From positions 34,592 to 98,591 of the forward strand of contig NZ_PYBV01000015.1 of NCBI RefSeq assembly GCF_003205615.1: a stretch of DNA of 64,000 bases, written 5' to 3'. Made by a program: the position numbers and the translations under genes. The DNA comes from Micromonospora arborensis. GTDB lineage: Bacteria; Actinomycetota; Actinomycetes; Mycobacteriales; Micromonosporaceae. This document shows, piece after piece, positions 25,282 through 34,014 of the stretch. Below the pieces are notes generated by a model, which searched no databases, was not told the origin of the DNA, and was given only the letters and a program-made list of their open reading frames with translations. Each line of letters starts with the position of its first letter. Position 1 is the first letter of the stretch.

Positions 25282-26124
25282 GTGACGGATGAGCTTCGTG
25301 AAGCGTTGATTCCCTTTCGTACGAGGGCCGTTGAGGTGGGCAGTGTGCTCGACCGTGTGGACCCGATACCGGCGGAGGAGGTGGACCGGTGGATCGGCCA
25401 CGCCCGGCCTTGCGCGATCCTCAGGTTGGACGGAGAGGGGCCGGTCGCGGGGAGGTTCGGTGGGCCGCTGCTGCTGCCCGCCGACGTCCCGGACCCGAGG
25501 CACCCGTACGTCGGGTACATCGACTTCGCCGCGTTGCCGAAGGGCTCGACGGACCTTCCTCTGCCGCCGGACGGACGCCTGCTGCTCTTCGCCGAGATCT
25601 GGGAGCTGTGGGACGGCGACAACCGCGGCCATGCCGTCTATGTCCCGGCTGGCACCCCGGTGACAGAGCGCGACAGATATACCTGGACGGCCTACGGGGA
25701 TAACTCCGTCGACGAGTTCCGGGAGAACTTCGACAACTTCCCGCAGGGCGAGTTGAGAGTCACGGCCGAACCGGACCTGCCGCACCAGGCACCTGACGGT
25801 TTCCCGCACTATGACGGGCTCTTCGCTGTCTGGTGGGACGTCGCGGGCAGGAACCGGAACCGGCATCTGCAGCTCGGCGGCTACGCGTACGAGGAACCCC
25901 CGCTGGAGCAGATCGTGAGCTGCGCTGTGCAGCAGGCCGAGCAAGGGCGGTGGGGCGGCGGTGAGCCGGTGTCGGGCGACCCCGAGGACTGGGTTGCGCT
26001 GGCCTACTGGGACGCGGATGTCGCAGACCGGGAAGGCACGCAAATGCAGTGGATCATCCAGCGCGCGGACCTGGAGGCCGGTCGCTTCGACCGCACCTAC
26101 GTGACCGGCTACTACAACCCCTGA
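25282..26124 (+). CDS. DUF1963 (YwqG-like) protein
   Basis: 280 residues from GTG at 25282 (an upstream start at 25252 is possible; neither has a good SD). RFGGPLLLPADVPDP near residue 55, then HPYVGYIDFAALPKG, GRLLLFAEIW, and HLQLGGYAYEEPPLEQ: the conserved pattern of DUF1963/YwqG, in which the protein reads 'sGG.P.lp....P....g.....l.qi.l..lp......lP..G.L.fF'. A soluble protein of unknown function; family members are often next to SMI1/KNR4 immunity-type genes, and here a broken SMI1-like gene follows. Confidence 0.82.
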   Translation: MTDELREALIPFRTRAVEVGSVLDRVDPIPAEEVDRWIGHARPCAILRLDGEGPVAGRFGGPLLLPADVPDPRHPYVGYIDFAALPKGSTDLPLPPDGRLLLFAEIWELWDGDNRGHAVYVPAGTPVTERDRYTWTAYGDNSVDEFRENFDNFPQGELRVTAEPDLPHQAPDGFPHYDGLFAVWWDVAGRNRNRHLQLGGYAYEEPPLEQIVSCAVQQAEQGRWGGGEPVSGDPEDWVALAYWDADVADREGTQMQWIIQRADLEAGRFDRTYVTGYYNP

Positions 26125-26374
26125 CCCGGCCGGGCGAGCCGGTGACCGTGACGGACGGTCAGCGGCTCGCCGGGGCCGTCAAGCCCTGCCGGCAGCCCAC
26201 CAGCGGCGGTCGGACACGGCGCGCCATGAATTCGGTCCTGATGGTGCGGAACGAGAGGCCGGCTGCGAGTTGGTCACTCGCCGGACTTCCCAGCGCGGGT
26301 CCCTGGGCGGCGCCCGCGCCCGGGTCTCCCCGTACCTGACCGAGGCCCTCGTTGTCCCGGGGGCGGTGTGGTTG

Positions 26375-26648
26375 ATGTCGGTGGCAGCTGCTACGAATGC
26401 CGGCTTGACCGACGACGAGATCATCCACAGGATCCGAGAGCAGGATGCGGCTGGCGAGCTGCCGACACCTGCGCCGCCCGAGGCCGTGGCCGAGCTTGAG
26501 ACCCGCAGTGGGGCATCCGATGCCGCCACTCCTCAAGCGGATCTATCTCGAAGTCGCCGACGGTGGGTTCGGCCGCTGGGGCGAGGCTTTGTCCCTTACT
26601 GACACCACCTACAGCTTCAGCGACAGCGGTCGGCTGCTGGAGGATTAG
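26375..26648 (+). pseudogene. frameshifted SMI1/KNR4-like fragment
   Basis: Frame 1 reads MSVAAATNAGLTDDEIIHRI ... PPEAVAELETRSG up to about 26510. After a GGGG run at 26512-26515 the homologous continuation HPMPPLLKRIYLEVADGGFG is one frame off and runs to a TAG at 26646. Removing one G would join SG-HPMPP into one SMI1/KNR4-type sequence (the conserved 'P.LL...Y.evadGGfG' block). Even joined it would be about 90 residues, shorter than the family's roughly 130-190, so it is a decayed gene. Its end overlaps the stop of the TetR gene. Confidence 0.6.
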
Positions 26649-27283
26649 CCGGGGTCGGCGCAGAGTTGGGAGGTCAAGGTGGTGCGGGCCCACTCTTCCC
26701 ACGTGTCCGGTGACCAGTCGCGGTCGCGGACGAAGATCAGGTAGAGCTGCGGGCTGAGCAGGCCGAACAGCAGGTCCGCCGCCATCTCGATGGAGAGGCC
26801 GGGACGGGTGTCGGGCTTGCCGGCCAAGGCTTCGGCCGCTGCGTACTGCACGGTGTAACGCGGGTCGGGGCCGTCCGGCCACTGTGCGGCGATCTCAGGG
26901 TCGGTGGCTGCGGCAGCCGCGATCAGCGGCATGATCGGGGCGACCCGGCCCAGGATCTCGCGGGTGCCGTGGACGTGCGCGCGCAACTGCCCGGCTGCGG
27001 TGGGCTCGGCACACGCGGCGCGAAACCACTCACGATCCATGGTGGCGACCGGCTCGGTGTCCCCGGCGATGGACGTGTCGACGACGTCCTTGAACAGCGT
27101 GCGCTTGTTGCGGAAGACGAAGTAGACCGTCTGGACGGCCACGCCCGCCCGGTCCGCGACCTCCTGCAGGCTCGTCGCCCCGTAACCCTGCGCGACGAAC
27201 AGCTCGCGAGCCGCCGCGATCACCTTTTCTCGGGTACGGCGTGAGCGCTCCGCTCGCTTGTCCGGCCGCTTGACCTTGTCCAT
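26645..27283 (-). CDS. TetR family transcriptional regulator
   Basis: 212 residues from ATG at 27283. The N-terminal HTH is clear: RTREKVIAAARELFVAQGYGATSLQEVADRAGVAVQTVYFVFRNKRTLFKDVV (residues about 17-69). The C-terminal ligand domain is helical (IEMAADLLFGLLSPQLYLIFV) without recognisable specificity. It is divergent from the methyltransferase at 27342, with a perfect 17-bp palindrome between them, so it most likely represses that gene and itself. Confidence 0.93.
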   Translation of the reverse strand: MDKVKRPDKRAERSRRTREKVIAAARELFVAQGYGATSLQEVADRAGVAVQTVYFVFRNKRTLFKDVVDTSIAGDTEPVATMDREWFRAACAEPTAAGQLRAHVHGTREILGRVAPIMPLIAAAAATDPEIAAQWPDGPDPRYTVQYAAAEALAGKPDTRPGLSIEMAADLLFGLLSPQLYLIFVRDRDWSPDTWEEWARTTLTSQLCADPG

Positions 27284-27311
27284 ATTGCGAGTCTATCTTT
27301 AGAGCATGTCA

Positions 27312-27328
27312 CTAGAGTTCAACTCTAG
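27312..27328. promoter_or_regulatory. TetR-type operator palindrome
   Basis: CTAGAGTT-c-AACTCTAG: perfect 8-bp arms around one base. It lies 28 bp from the TetR start (27283) and 14 bp from the methyltransferase ATG (27342), in an AT-rich gap, so it would cover the promoter of either gene. Confidence 0.75.
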
Positions 27329-27341
27329 ATTCTTGGAGGAC

Positions 27342-27989
27342 ATGATGGACCAGCCGGACCAGGCGACGACGCAGCGAGACCCGGAGGAGGAGGTCGTCCA
27401 CCGCGCACTGGAGGCCTACTACCGCACCGGCAAGCCACCGTGGGACACCGGCGTGACACCGCCCGAGCTGGTCGACCTGGTGGAGGGGCACGGCGCGCTG
27501 CCGCCCGGCCGTGCCCTCGAACTCGGCTGCGGCACGGGGACCAACGCCACCTACCTCGCACGCCACGGCTGGGAGGTGGCGGCCGTCGACCTGATCGACC
27601 GCGCCGCCGACCAGGCCAGGGAGAAGGCTGCGGCAGCCGGAGTGGCGGTACGGGGGCTGCACGGAGACGCCACCCGCCTCGACGAACTGGACGTCCCGGG
27701 CCCCTTCGACCTGTTCTTCGACCTGAGCTGCTACTGCGGCGTCCCGCTACACCGCCGCGACGCCTACGCCGCCGGGCTCACCCACCGCGCCGCTCCCGGA
27801 GCACGGCTGCTGATGTTCGGATACGGCCCCGAGCCGCTCGGCAATCCGACCACCGAGATCACGTCGTGGGCGGCGGGCGTCACCGCCGACGAGCTCCGCG
27901 ACAGGTTCCGCGGCTGGGAGCTAATCGACGTCACACCGGGCACCAACTCGGTGCCGACCTTCTGGTTCACGCTGCGCCGCGACGCCTAG
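27342..27989 (+). CDS. class I SAM-dependent methyltransferase
   Basis: 215 residues from ATG at 27342 (or 27345), with GGAGGA directly upstream; an upstream in-frame ATG at 27306 would place the operator inside the gene and is rejected. SAM motif I is ALELGCGTGTNATYLA (about 58-73), then VAAVDLIDRA and GDATRLDEL; YYRTGKPPWDTGVTPPELVDLV at the start is the pattern of small-molecule (thiopurine/tellurite-type) methyltransferases. Likely methylates a small toxic or signalling compound sensed by the neighbouring TetR (inference). Confidence 0.88.
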   Translation: MMDQPDQATTQRDPEEEVVHRALEAYYRTGKPPWDTGVTPPELVDLVEGHGALPPGRALELGCGTGTNATYLARHGWEVAAVDLIDRAADQAREKAAAAGVAVRGLHGDATRLDELDVPGPFDLFFDLSCYCGVPLHRRDAYAAGLTHRAAPGARLLMFGYGPEPLGNPTTEITSWAAGVTADELRDRFRGWELIDVTPGTNSVPTFWFTLRRDA

Positions 27990-28169
27990 CATTTGGCGAT
28001 CAGGCCCAAGCAGGCTCGCTCCGGCCTCGCCGCGGTGAGTTCAGGGCCGCGTGGCGAATCTTCCGGGCCATTGACGAATAATTTCATCGATAAGTCTAAC
28101 TCTTGCGGGACGGCAATCATTGCTGCCACGATGGCCGCCAATGCCTTCCGTCCCGAAGGAGTGGTCGTC

Positions 28170-30551
28170 ATGGCGGTCTCCCGCCGCAGGTTCGTCACGT
28201 CGGTGCTGGCGTCCTCCGCCCTCGCCGCCGCCTCCACCACCGAACTGCTCGCCAGCCCGGCGCAGGCCGCCAGTCCTCCCGGGGACGTGGTCGGCAAGGT
28301 GACGGTCGGCTACCAGGGCTGGTTCAGTGCCCCCGGCGACTCCGCACCCATCGGCGGTTGGTGGCACTGGAGCCGGGACCGGTTCCAGCCCCCGTCGCCC
28401 GCCAACACCACGATCGTGTCCTGGCCGGACATGCGGGAGTACACGCGCAGCTATCCCACCGCGTACCCCAATCTCGGCAACGGCTCGCCGGCCACCCTCT
28501 TCTCCTCCTACGACCAGCAGACGGTGGACACCCACTTCCGGTGGATGCAGGAGTACGGCTGCGACACCGCAGCGCTGCAACGGTTCAACCCGATGGGCGA
28601 CGAGGGGCCGACCCGCGACGCGATGACCCAGAAGGTCCGCTCCGCCGCCGAACGCTACGGCCGCAAGTTCTACATCATGTACGACGTCACCGACTGGTTG
28701 ACCTTCCAGGCCGACATCAAGACCGACTGGACGACGAAGATGTCGGCACACGTCGCGTCCAGCGCGTACGCCCGCCAGAACGGCAAGCCGGTCGTCTGCA
28801 TCTGGGGCTTCGGCTTCAGCGAACCCAGCAGGCCCTTCACCCCAGGCCCGTGCCTGGAGGTCATCAACTGGTTCAAGGCGCAGGGCTGCTACGTCATCGG
28901 TGGAGTGCCCACCTGGTGGCGGCAGGGCATCGAGGACTCCCGCCCCGGCTTCCTCGACGTCTACCACGCCTTCAACGCGATCTCGCCGTGGATGGTCTAC
29001 CGGGCCAGGACCGTGGAGGAGCTCGACTCGTACTACAACAACGTCAACGTCGGCGACATGGCCGACTGCGCGGCGCGCGGCATCGACTACCTGCCCTGTG
29101 TGATGCCCGGTGACCTCGCCGGTGGCCACCGCAAGCACGGCGACTTCTACTGGCGGCACATCTACAACATGGTCCGGCTCGGTTCCCAGGGCCTCTACGT
29201 GTCCATGTTCGACGAGTACAACGAGGGCAACCAGATCGCCAAGACGTCCGAGACGCAGGCCACCACCCCGGCCGGCGCGAACATCCGGGCGCTGGACGAG
29301 GACGGCGTGGCCTGCTCCTCCGACTACTACCTGCGGATCACCGGCGACGGCGGCCGGATGCTCAAGGGGCAACTCGCGCTCACCCCGGTGCGCCCCACCC
29401 CACCGATGGTCGGCACCCCGCCCCCGACCGGTGGAAACCTGGCCGCCGGCCGCACCACGTCGGCGAGCAGCCAGGGTGGCGGGTTCCCGGCGTCGAACGC
29501 GGTGGACTCCGACGCGGGCAGCTACTGGGAGAGCGCCAACGGCGCGTTCCCGCAGTGGTGGCAGGTCGACCTCGGTGCCAGCCACCAGGTCAACAAGCTC
29601 GTGCTGCGGCTGCCCGCCGGGTGGGGCGCGCGTACCCAGACCATCACCGTGCAGGGCAGCGTCGGCGGTGGCTCCTTCGCCACCATCGCCGGGGCCTCCG
29701 CGTTCGCCTTCGACCCGGCCACCGGCAACACCGTCACCCGCACGCTGCCGACCACCACGACCCGCTACGTCCGTCTCAGCATCGGCGCCAACACCGGCTG
29801 GCCGGCCGCGCAACTCGCCCAGGTCGAGGTGTACGCCGGCAGCGACACAGTGGACACCACCGCGCCCACCACGCCGAGCGGCCTCACCGTGACCGGCAAG
29901 ACGGCGACCAGTGTGTCGCTGGCCTGGACGGCGTCCACCGACAGCGTCGGGGTGACCGGTTACCAGGTACGCCAGGGCGGCGCGGTGGTCGCCACCGTCA
30001 CCGGCACCACGGCGACGGTGAGTGGGCTCAACCCGTCCACCGCGTACAGCTTCACGGTCACTGCGCGGGACGCCGCAGGCAACACCTCCGGCGCGTCCTC
30101 TGCGGTCACGGTCACCACGGACGCCGCAGCCAACGCGGACCTCGCTCGGGGTCGACCCACCAGCGAGAGCAGCCACGTCCAGAGCTACGGGTCGGGCAAC
30201 GTGGTCGACGGTGATCCGAACAGCTACTGGGAGAGCGCGAACAGCGCATTCCCGCAGTGGGTGCAGGTCGATCTGGGTTCGTCGCGCACGGTGGGGCGGG
30301 TGGTGCTGAAGCTGCCGCCGTCGTCGGCGTGGGGCAGCCGGACGCAGACCCTGGCCGTGCAGGGCAGCGCCGACGGGGGCAGCTTCGGCACGCTGGTCGC
30401 CTCGGCGGGGCGCACCTTCAACCCGGCCACCGGCAACCAGGTGACGCTGACCTTCACCGCCGCCCAGACCCGTTACGTACGGGTCACCGTCACCGGCAAC
30501 ACGGGCTGGCCGGCCGGTCAACTGTCGACGCTGGAGGTCTACGCCAGCTGA
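28170..30551 (+). CDS. secreted GH71/GH99-like glycoside hydrolase with CBM32-FN3-CBM32
   Basis: 793 residues from ATG at 28170, with GAAGGA 9 bp upstream. Tat signal SRRRFVTSVLASS and a cut near AQA-A (residue 33). Residues about 40-405 match the GH99/GH71-like fold (VGYQGWFSAPGD, HFRWMQEYGCDTAALQRF, MYDVTDW, GVPTWWR, YVSMFDEYNEGNQIAKTSE). Then come an F5/8-type C (CBM32) domain at about 422-560, an FN3 domain at about 563-652, and a second CBM32 at about 655-793; the two CBM32 copies share SYWESAN-AFPQW. Family knowledge suggests endo-alpha-mannanase or related glycan hydrolysis, with the modules binding polysaccharide outside the cell. Monocistronic with a terminator. Confidence 0.85.
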   Translation: MAVSRRRFVTSVLASSALAAASTTELLASPAQAASPPGDVVGKVTVGYQGWFSAPGDSAPIGGWWHWSRDRFQPPSPANTTIVSWPDMREYTRSYPTAYPNLGNGSPATLFSSYDQQTVDTHFRWMQEYGCDTAALQRFNPMGDEGPTRDAMTQKVRSAAERYGRKFYIMYDVTDWLTFQADIKTDWTTKMSAHVASSAYARQNGKPVVCIWGFGFSEPSRPFTPGPCLEVINWFKAQGCYVIGGVPTWWRQGIEDSRPGFLDVYHAFNAISPWMVYRARTVEELDSYYNNVNVGDMADCAARGIDYLPCVMPGDLAGGHRKHGDFYWRHIYNMVRLGSQGLYVSMFDEYNEGNQIAKTSETQATTPAGANIRALDEDGVACSSDYYLRITGDGGRMLKGQLALTPVRPTPPMVGTPPPTGGNLAAGRTTSASSQGGGFPASNAVDSDAGSYWESANGAFPQWWQVDLGASHQVNKLVLRLPAGWGARTQTITVQGSVGGGSFATIAGASAFAFDPATGNTVTRTLPTTTTRYVRLSIGANTGWPAAQLAQVEVYAGSDTVDTTAPTTPSGLTVTGKTATSVSLAWTASTDSVGVTGYQVRQGGAVVATVTGTTATVSGLNPSTAYSFTVTARDAAGNTSGASSAVTVTTDAAANADLARGRPTSESSHVQSYGSGNVVDGDPNSYWESANSAFPQWVQVDLGSSRTVGRVVLKLPPSSAWGSRTQTLAVQGSADGGSFGTLVASAGRTFNPATGNQVTLTFTAAQTRYVRVTVTGNTGWPAGQLSTLEVYAS

Positions 30552-30562
30552 CCGGGCGTGGG

Positions 30563-30591
30563 GCGGCCGCCGGACGCCGACCGGCGGCCGC
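30563..30591. terminator. hairpin terminator
   Basis: GCGGCCGCCGG (30563-30573) and CCGGCGGCCGC (30581-30591), perfect 11-bp arms with a 7-nt loop, 12 bp beyond the glycoside hydrolase stop. Confidence 0.75.
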
Positions 30592-31009
30592 TCTTCCGGA
30601 TGGCAGCACGCCCTCTAGGCCAGAACTGAACCTTCGGCCAGGATGAACCCTCTGACGTCGACGTACGTCGCCCCGGAGGTGGTCGTCGGTCGGAGAATCC
30701 CGAGCGGTCCCTGGCCAGTGAGTTGAGTCGGCGGATTCGAGCCGACGAACCCGTGACGCCAAGAGGTCGGCAACAGGTTGTATCTGGTGCGCGGGAGTGG
30801 TCGGTGGCCCGACCGCGTTCATCGCGGCCCCTCTCGGTGTGTTCGGGTTCTCGTACTTGCTGCTGCTGTGGCGGTCCCCGAGCGGCAGCTTGCCCACGCC
30901 TGGACCACAGGGAACGAGGGCTGGCCGGTCTGGCAGGGCTCGGCCCCGAGTCCGACGTGGACACCGAATTGGGGAGGCTCGATCGAGCAATCTAGTGCAT
31001 TATCAGTGC
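30592..31009. other. intergenic region at the left edge of the AT-richer island
   Basis: 418 bp with no supported gene. It includes a small hairpin GTCGGC-ggattcga-GCCGAC (about 30726-30745) and reading frames without family resemblance. GC content visibly falls after about 30990. No attachment-site duplication or tRNA could be identified by eye. Confidence 0.5.
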
Positions 31010-32017
31010 ATGGCCGCTGATCCCTACGACGGGTATGTTCAAGCGCTACTCGACCTGACTCAATCTACCGAGCATGACCTAGCGGTATCGGACGGTGGCG
31101 ACGACTTCTTCCGGCAGATAGAGGATTCCGTCGCGGAGTTCGAAGATGACCTGCTAGCCCTTGCGGACCGCACGTGGGAAAGTCGAGCAGGGCTAGAAAG
31201 GAATCTTGGCGAGAGGTTCTTTCTTGCCTTCAGGGCTCTAGATTCGATTCTCGCAATCACTTACGCAGCGACTCGACTTCTAACTACAGGACGGTTGCAA
31301 TATTCGAAGCGCCCCCCTCGCCCGGTGCAATACGCAGCGTCAGTTCTACTTACGAGATCAGTCGGAGTTGGTCATGAAATTTGCGCGATGCTGCGGGCTG
31401 GATTCCCTGGTGGTGCGTACGCACGGTGGCGGACCCTTTACGAGCTAGACGTGGTGGCAGCGGTTTTGAGGAAGGGGCCGCGCGGGACGGCGGCGAGATA
31501 TATCAACCATCGCTGGGTCCTAGTCGCAAAGAAGCCTCGTGAGTATTTTCCCGATGATAGTGAGTGGATGAATATTCGACCTAAGGTCGAAAAGTTGGCT
31601 GCAGATTTGGTCAGCCGATACGGTCCCAACTACTCAAATACCTACGGATGGGCTACTGAGGTCACGAAGCGAAAGCTGGGCGTCGAAAAGCCGCAATTCT
31701 GGCACCTCGAAAAGATCGCCGATCTTAAGGGGCACGGTCAATTCCTAGCCGGTGCTAACCACAGTGTTCACGCAGACTCGCTCGGCGGCCTACTCGCAAT
31801 TGGCCGCGACGGCATCATGCACTCTGGAGCAAGGTCCGACGACATCCAAATCATATGCGCTTTGACGGTTAGAACCGTAGGTGAAATCGCCGACTCAGTT
31901 ATCCGCATGTGGAAGAGTTACGATCCATCTGCCGGTCTAAACGTGCTCGTCGGATTATTCGGTGAACTCAGTCTGACCTTGCAGCTCGACGCCTTGGCCG
32001 GTACGCGCGCCACTTAG
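31010..32017 (+). CDS. DUF5677 domain-containing protein
   Basis: 335 residues from ATG at 31010 (GTG at 30995 possible; GGGGAGG lies further upstream). A helical soluble protein; the region RPVQYAASVLLTRSVGVGHEICAMLRAGFPGGAYARWRTLYELDVVAAVL and the later NHSVHADSLGGLLAIGRDG match the DUF5677 pattern. Function unknown; the family is found near restriction and other defence genes. Codon use differs from neighbouring genes: AT-rich third positions, Ile ATA and an in-frame TTA codon (31955-31957), which suggests recent transfer. A restriction endonuclease gene follows on the opposite strand. Confidence 0.78.
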   Translation: MAADPYDGYVQALLDLTQSTEHDLAVSDGGDDFFRQIEDSVAEFEDDLLALADRTWESRAGLERNLGERFFLAFRALDSILAITYAATRLLTTGRLQYSKRPPRPVQYAASVLLTRSVGVGHEICAMLRAGFPGGAYARWRTLYELDVVAAVLRKGPRGTAARYINHRWVLVAKKPREYFPDDSEWMNIRPKVEKLAADLVSRYGPNYSNTYGWATEVTKRKLGVEKPQFWHLEKIADLKGHGQFLAGANHSVHADSLGGLLAIGRDGIMHSGARSDDIQIICALTVRTVGEIADSVIRMWKSYDPSAGLNVLVGLFGELSLTLQLDALAGTRAT

Positions 32018-32300
32018 GCATCCGAAGCATTATGATGCGCTCAGCAACGAATGGTTCCCGTTGTGCCGCCTTATAACCCTCGGTGGGCCCGGATAAACTC
32101 ATGTGTGTCGGCCTCAAAGAACCCCCGGAACCGCCACCGAATCACGGCAGCCGGGGCTTCCATCGTGTCGCGTCGACGGGGGCTAGAGCCGCTGGGTGCC
32201 GCTCGCGCTTGCGCTCTTGGCGGATGAGTTCCCGTGCGGCGACCTCTGGTCGGCCCCTGGTTGGCGGCGCGAGCGGCCTGCCAATTGCGCCAACGCTTAT
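32018..32300. other. intergenic region between convergent island genes
   Basis: 283 bp between the stops of the DUF5677 and endonuclease genes. No supported gene, no strong terminator hairpin and no tRNA seen. Confidence 0.5.
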
Positions 32301-33899
32301 CTACCCGGCTGGCCCGGGTCGGCCAGTCTGGTGGTTGTCGGATGCACGGATCCTGGTCGGCGGACGTGTGCCCGGGATTACATCGAATCCCAAGTGCTGC
32401 TTGATTAGATGTTTCAACTCAGCACCGTTGATCAGGGTGATTCGGTTCCGCTGCGCGAACTGTTCGCTGGTCCGGCTAAACCATGACGTAGTTACGAGTA
32501 CACCGGTGGTGGCGTTGTGGTCAGTCATCACGCCCGTGAGCGCGTGCACAGCGTCAAGCCCAACAAGCTTGGTCCACCTCTTGGCCTGTATTAGGCAAAC
32601 CCCGCCAAAGAACAGATTCTTGCTTGTTGCAACAGCGTCGACGCCCCCGTCTTTTGACGGCACTGTCCGCCAAGCCTCTGCGCCCATCGCCGCGAAAAGG
32701 TCCTTGACTAAATGCTCGAACTCGGTTGGCGAAAGTTTCAACAAATTCCGCCGAGAATCGAGGCCCGCTAGTTCGTCAGCAGCTTCGACAAATCTAAATC
32801 TCTTGAGATCAAAGGTAATAAACGGTTCGACCGCTTCCAGGTCAAACGGGTTCGGCGATACCAGCGCGTTGAGGTATTTGAGGCACGCAGCAGGATCTAC
32901 TTCGGCTAGGTTTATATCGGCAAATGCGGATCGCTCAGCCTCGACGCTGATGAGGTGTGGGTGAGCTCTCTTGCCGGTGGCCCTGTCTGTAGTGCTGACG
33001 CGACCGTTAAAGACAACAGCCTCGACCACTTCGGACGGTGTGCTGCGGAAGATTTCGTGTAGCGTCCTGAGCGCCATAGACGCGATGAGGCGCGCGTACC
33101 GCTGCTTGACCTCTGCTGCCGGCCTAGGAACAGGATCCACAGAATTGCGGCTCTTTACGTAACGGTACTCTCGGACGTTCGGCACCACTTGCTGCGCCGG
33201 CAACTCGAATTCAACGACCACGTCTCGGTTTTCGGGCCGGTAGGCGACCTGCCATTTACGTGGAAAGCTTTTTGGATACATGGAAGCTCTGAGTACCTTA
33301 TCTACAAACCACTCGACAGCTTCGGCTTCTCCGAGCGCGAATCCTTGTCGGCGTGCCTCCAGGTTGTTGTTATAGAGCTCTGCACCGGCGTGCGCCTCCT
33401 CTGCCTTTCGATGGTGTTCATCTTGGGCCGCTGCTAGCTTACGCAAACGTTCGCCCTCAGCGCGCTGGAAGTCCGCGGTTGCAGCTTCAAATGAGCGTCG
33501 CGCTTGGGCAAGGGCCCGATGGTACTGGCTCATACCACCGAACCATCGTCCAATACCTCGGGGTTCCACAGGGGCGTACTGCTGCCATATCGGTTCAGCG
33601 AGAGGGGTCGCCAGCGTTCCCGGCTGAAAGGTCGGCGGTTCAAACTTCACCTTCAGTCCGGAAAAAGACAACGTTGGGTGATTTAAAGCATTGACGAGTA
33701 TTTTCTCAAGTAGTCCAATTTCCTCGGCCACAGCTTCGGTTCTCGTCGCGGCCAAACGCTGCTGTTTCGTGGCATTCTCCGCCTGTCGTGCCTTCTGCTG
33801 CTCTCTGCCCTGACGCGCAACTTCCCGTGCCAGTCGGTCAGCCTCTCGCCGTTCCGCCGCCAGCTGGCGTGCCTGATCTGAGCGACCACCTTGCGCCAC
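32301..33899 (-). CDS. Mrr-type restriction endonuclease with N-terminal coiled coil
   Basis: 532 residues from GTG at 33899, with a strong SD (GGAGGTG). Residues about 5-70 and 125-185 are highly charged coiled coils (ARQLAAERREADRLAREVARQ; RRSFEAATADFQRAEGERLRK). The C-terminal approximately 150 residues are an Mrr/PD-(D/E)XK nuclease: LSPTEFEHLVKDLFAAMGAEAWRT, then DGGVDAVA with catalytic Asp, and the Gln-x-Lys of VCLIQAKRW, followed by VHALTGVMTDHNATTGVLVTTSWFS. Family members cut modified or foreign DNA. There is no methyltransferase next to it, in line with a type IV-like or damage-related role. AT-richer than the genome, so probably acquired. Confidence 0.85.
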   Translation of the reverse strand: MAQGGRSDQARQLAAERREADRLAREVARQGREQQKARQAENATKQQRLAATRTEAVAEEIGLLEKILVNALNHPTLSFSGLKVKFEPPTFQPGTLATPLAEPIWQQYAPVEPRGIGRWFGGMSQYHRALAQARRSFEAATADFQRAEGERLRKLAAAQDEHHRKAEEAHAGAELYNNNLEARRQGFALGEAEAVEWFVDKVLRASMYPKSFPRKWQVAYRPENRDVVVEFELPAQQVVPNVREYRYVKSRNSVDPVPRPAAEVKQRYARLIASMALRTLHEIFRSTPSEVVEAVVFNGRVSTTDRATGKRAHPHLISVEAERSAFADINLAEVDPAACLKYLNALVSPNPFDLEAVEPFITFDLKRFRFVEAADELAGLDSRRNLLKLSPTEFEHLVKDLFAAMGAEAWRTVPSKDGGVDAVATSKNLFFGGVCLIQAKRWTKLVGLDAVHALTGVMTDHNATTGVLVTTSWFSRTSEQFAQRNRITLINGAELKHLIKQHLGFDVIPGTRPPTRIRASDNHQTGRPGPAG

Positions 33900-34014
33900 G
33901 CGTCACCTCCGCCGCTACGTAAACTGTCGATCCAACTACTCTAGGTATCGACTGTCCGTCTTGGAAGAGAGGATCGACCTGGCGCCGGAGTTTCGCGAGC
34001 CCTACGCTCTCGAC

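Noticed and set aside
25676..25686. GATATACCTGG as a fourth partial copy of the palindromic element
   Set aside because: Only nine to ten bases match, and it lies inside the DUF1963 coding sequence without the second arm.
28041..30521. A minus-strand open frame of 826 codons
   Set aside because: Antisense to the GH99-like gene with CBM32 and FN3 domains; no recognisable domain.
30716..30770. T-arm-like GGATTCGAGCC near the left edge of the AT-richer island, as a possible tRNA integration site
   Set aside because: No D-arm, anticodon arm or acceptor pairing upstream, and no repeated copy at the right edge of the island.
30797..31009. N-terminal extension of the DUF5677 gene
   Set aside because: The 71 extra residues have the composition of noncoding high-GC DNA and the family similarity begins after 31010.
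32083..32964. A plus-strand open frame in the island
   Set aside because: Largely antisense to the catalytic part of the Mrr nuclease; no SD and no family pattern.
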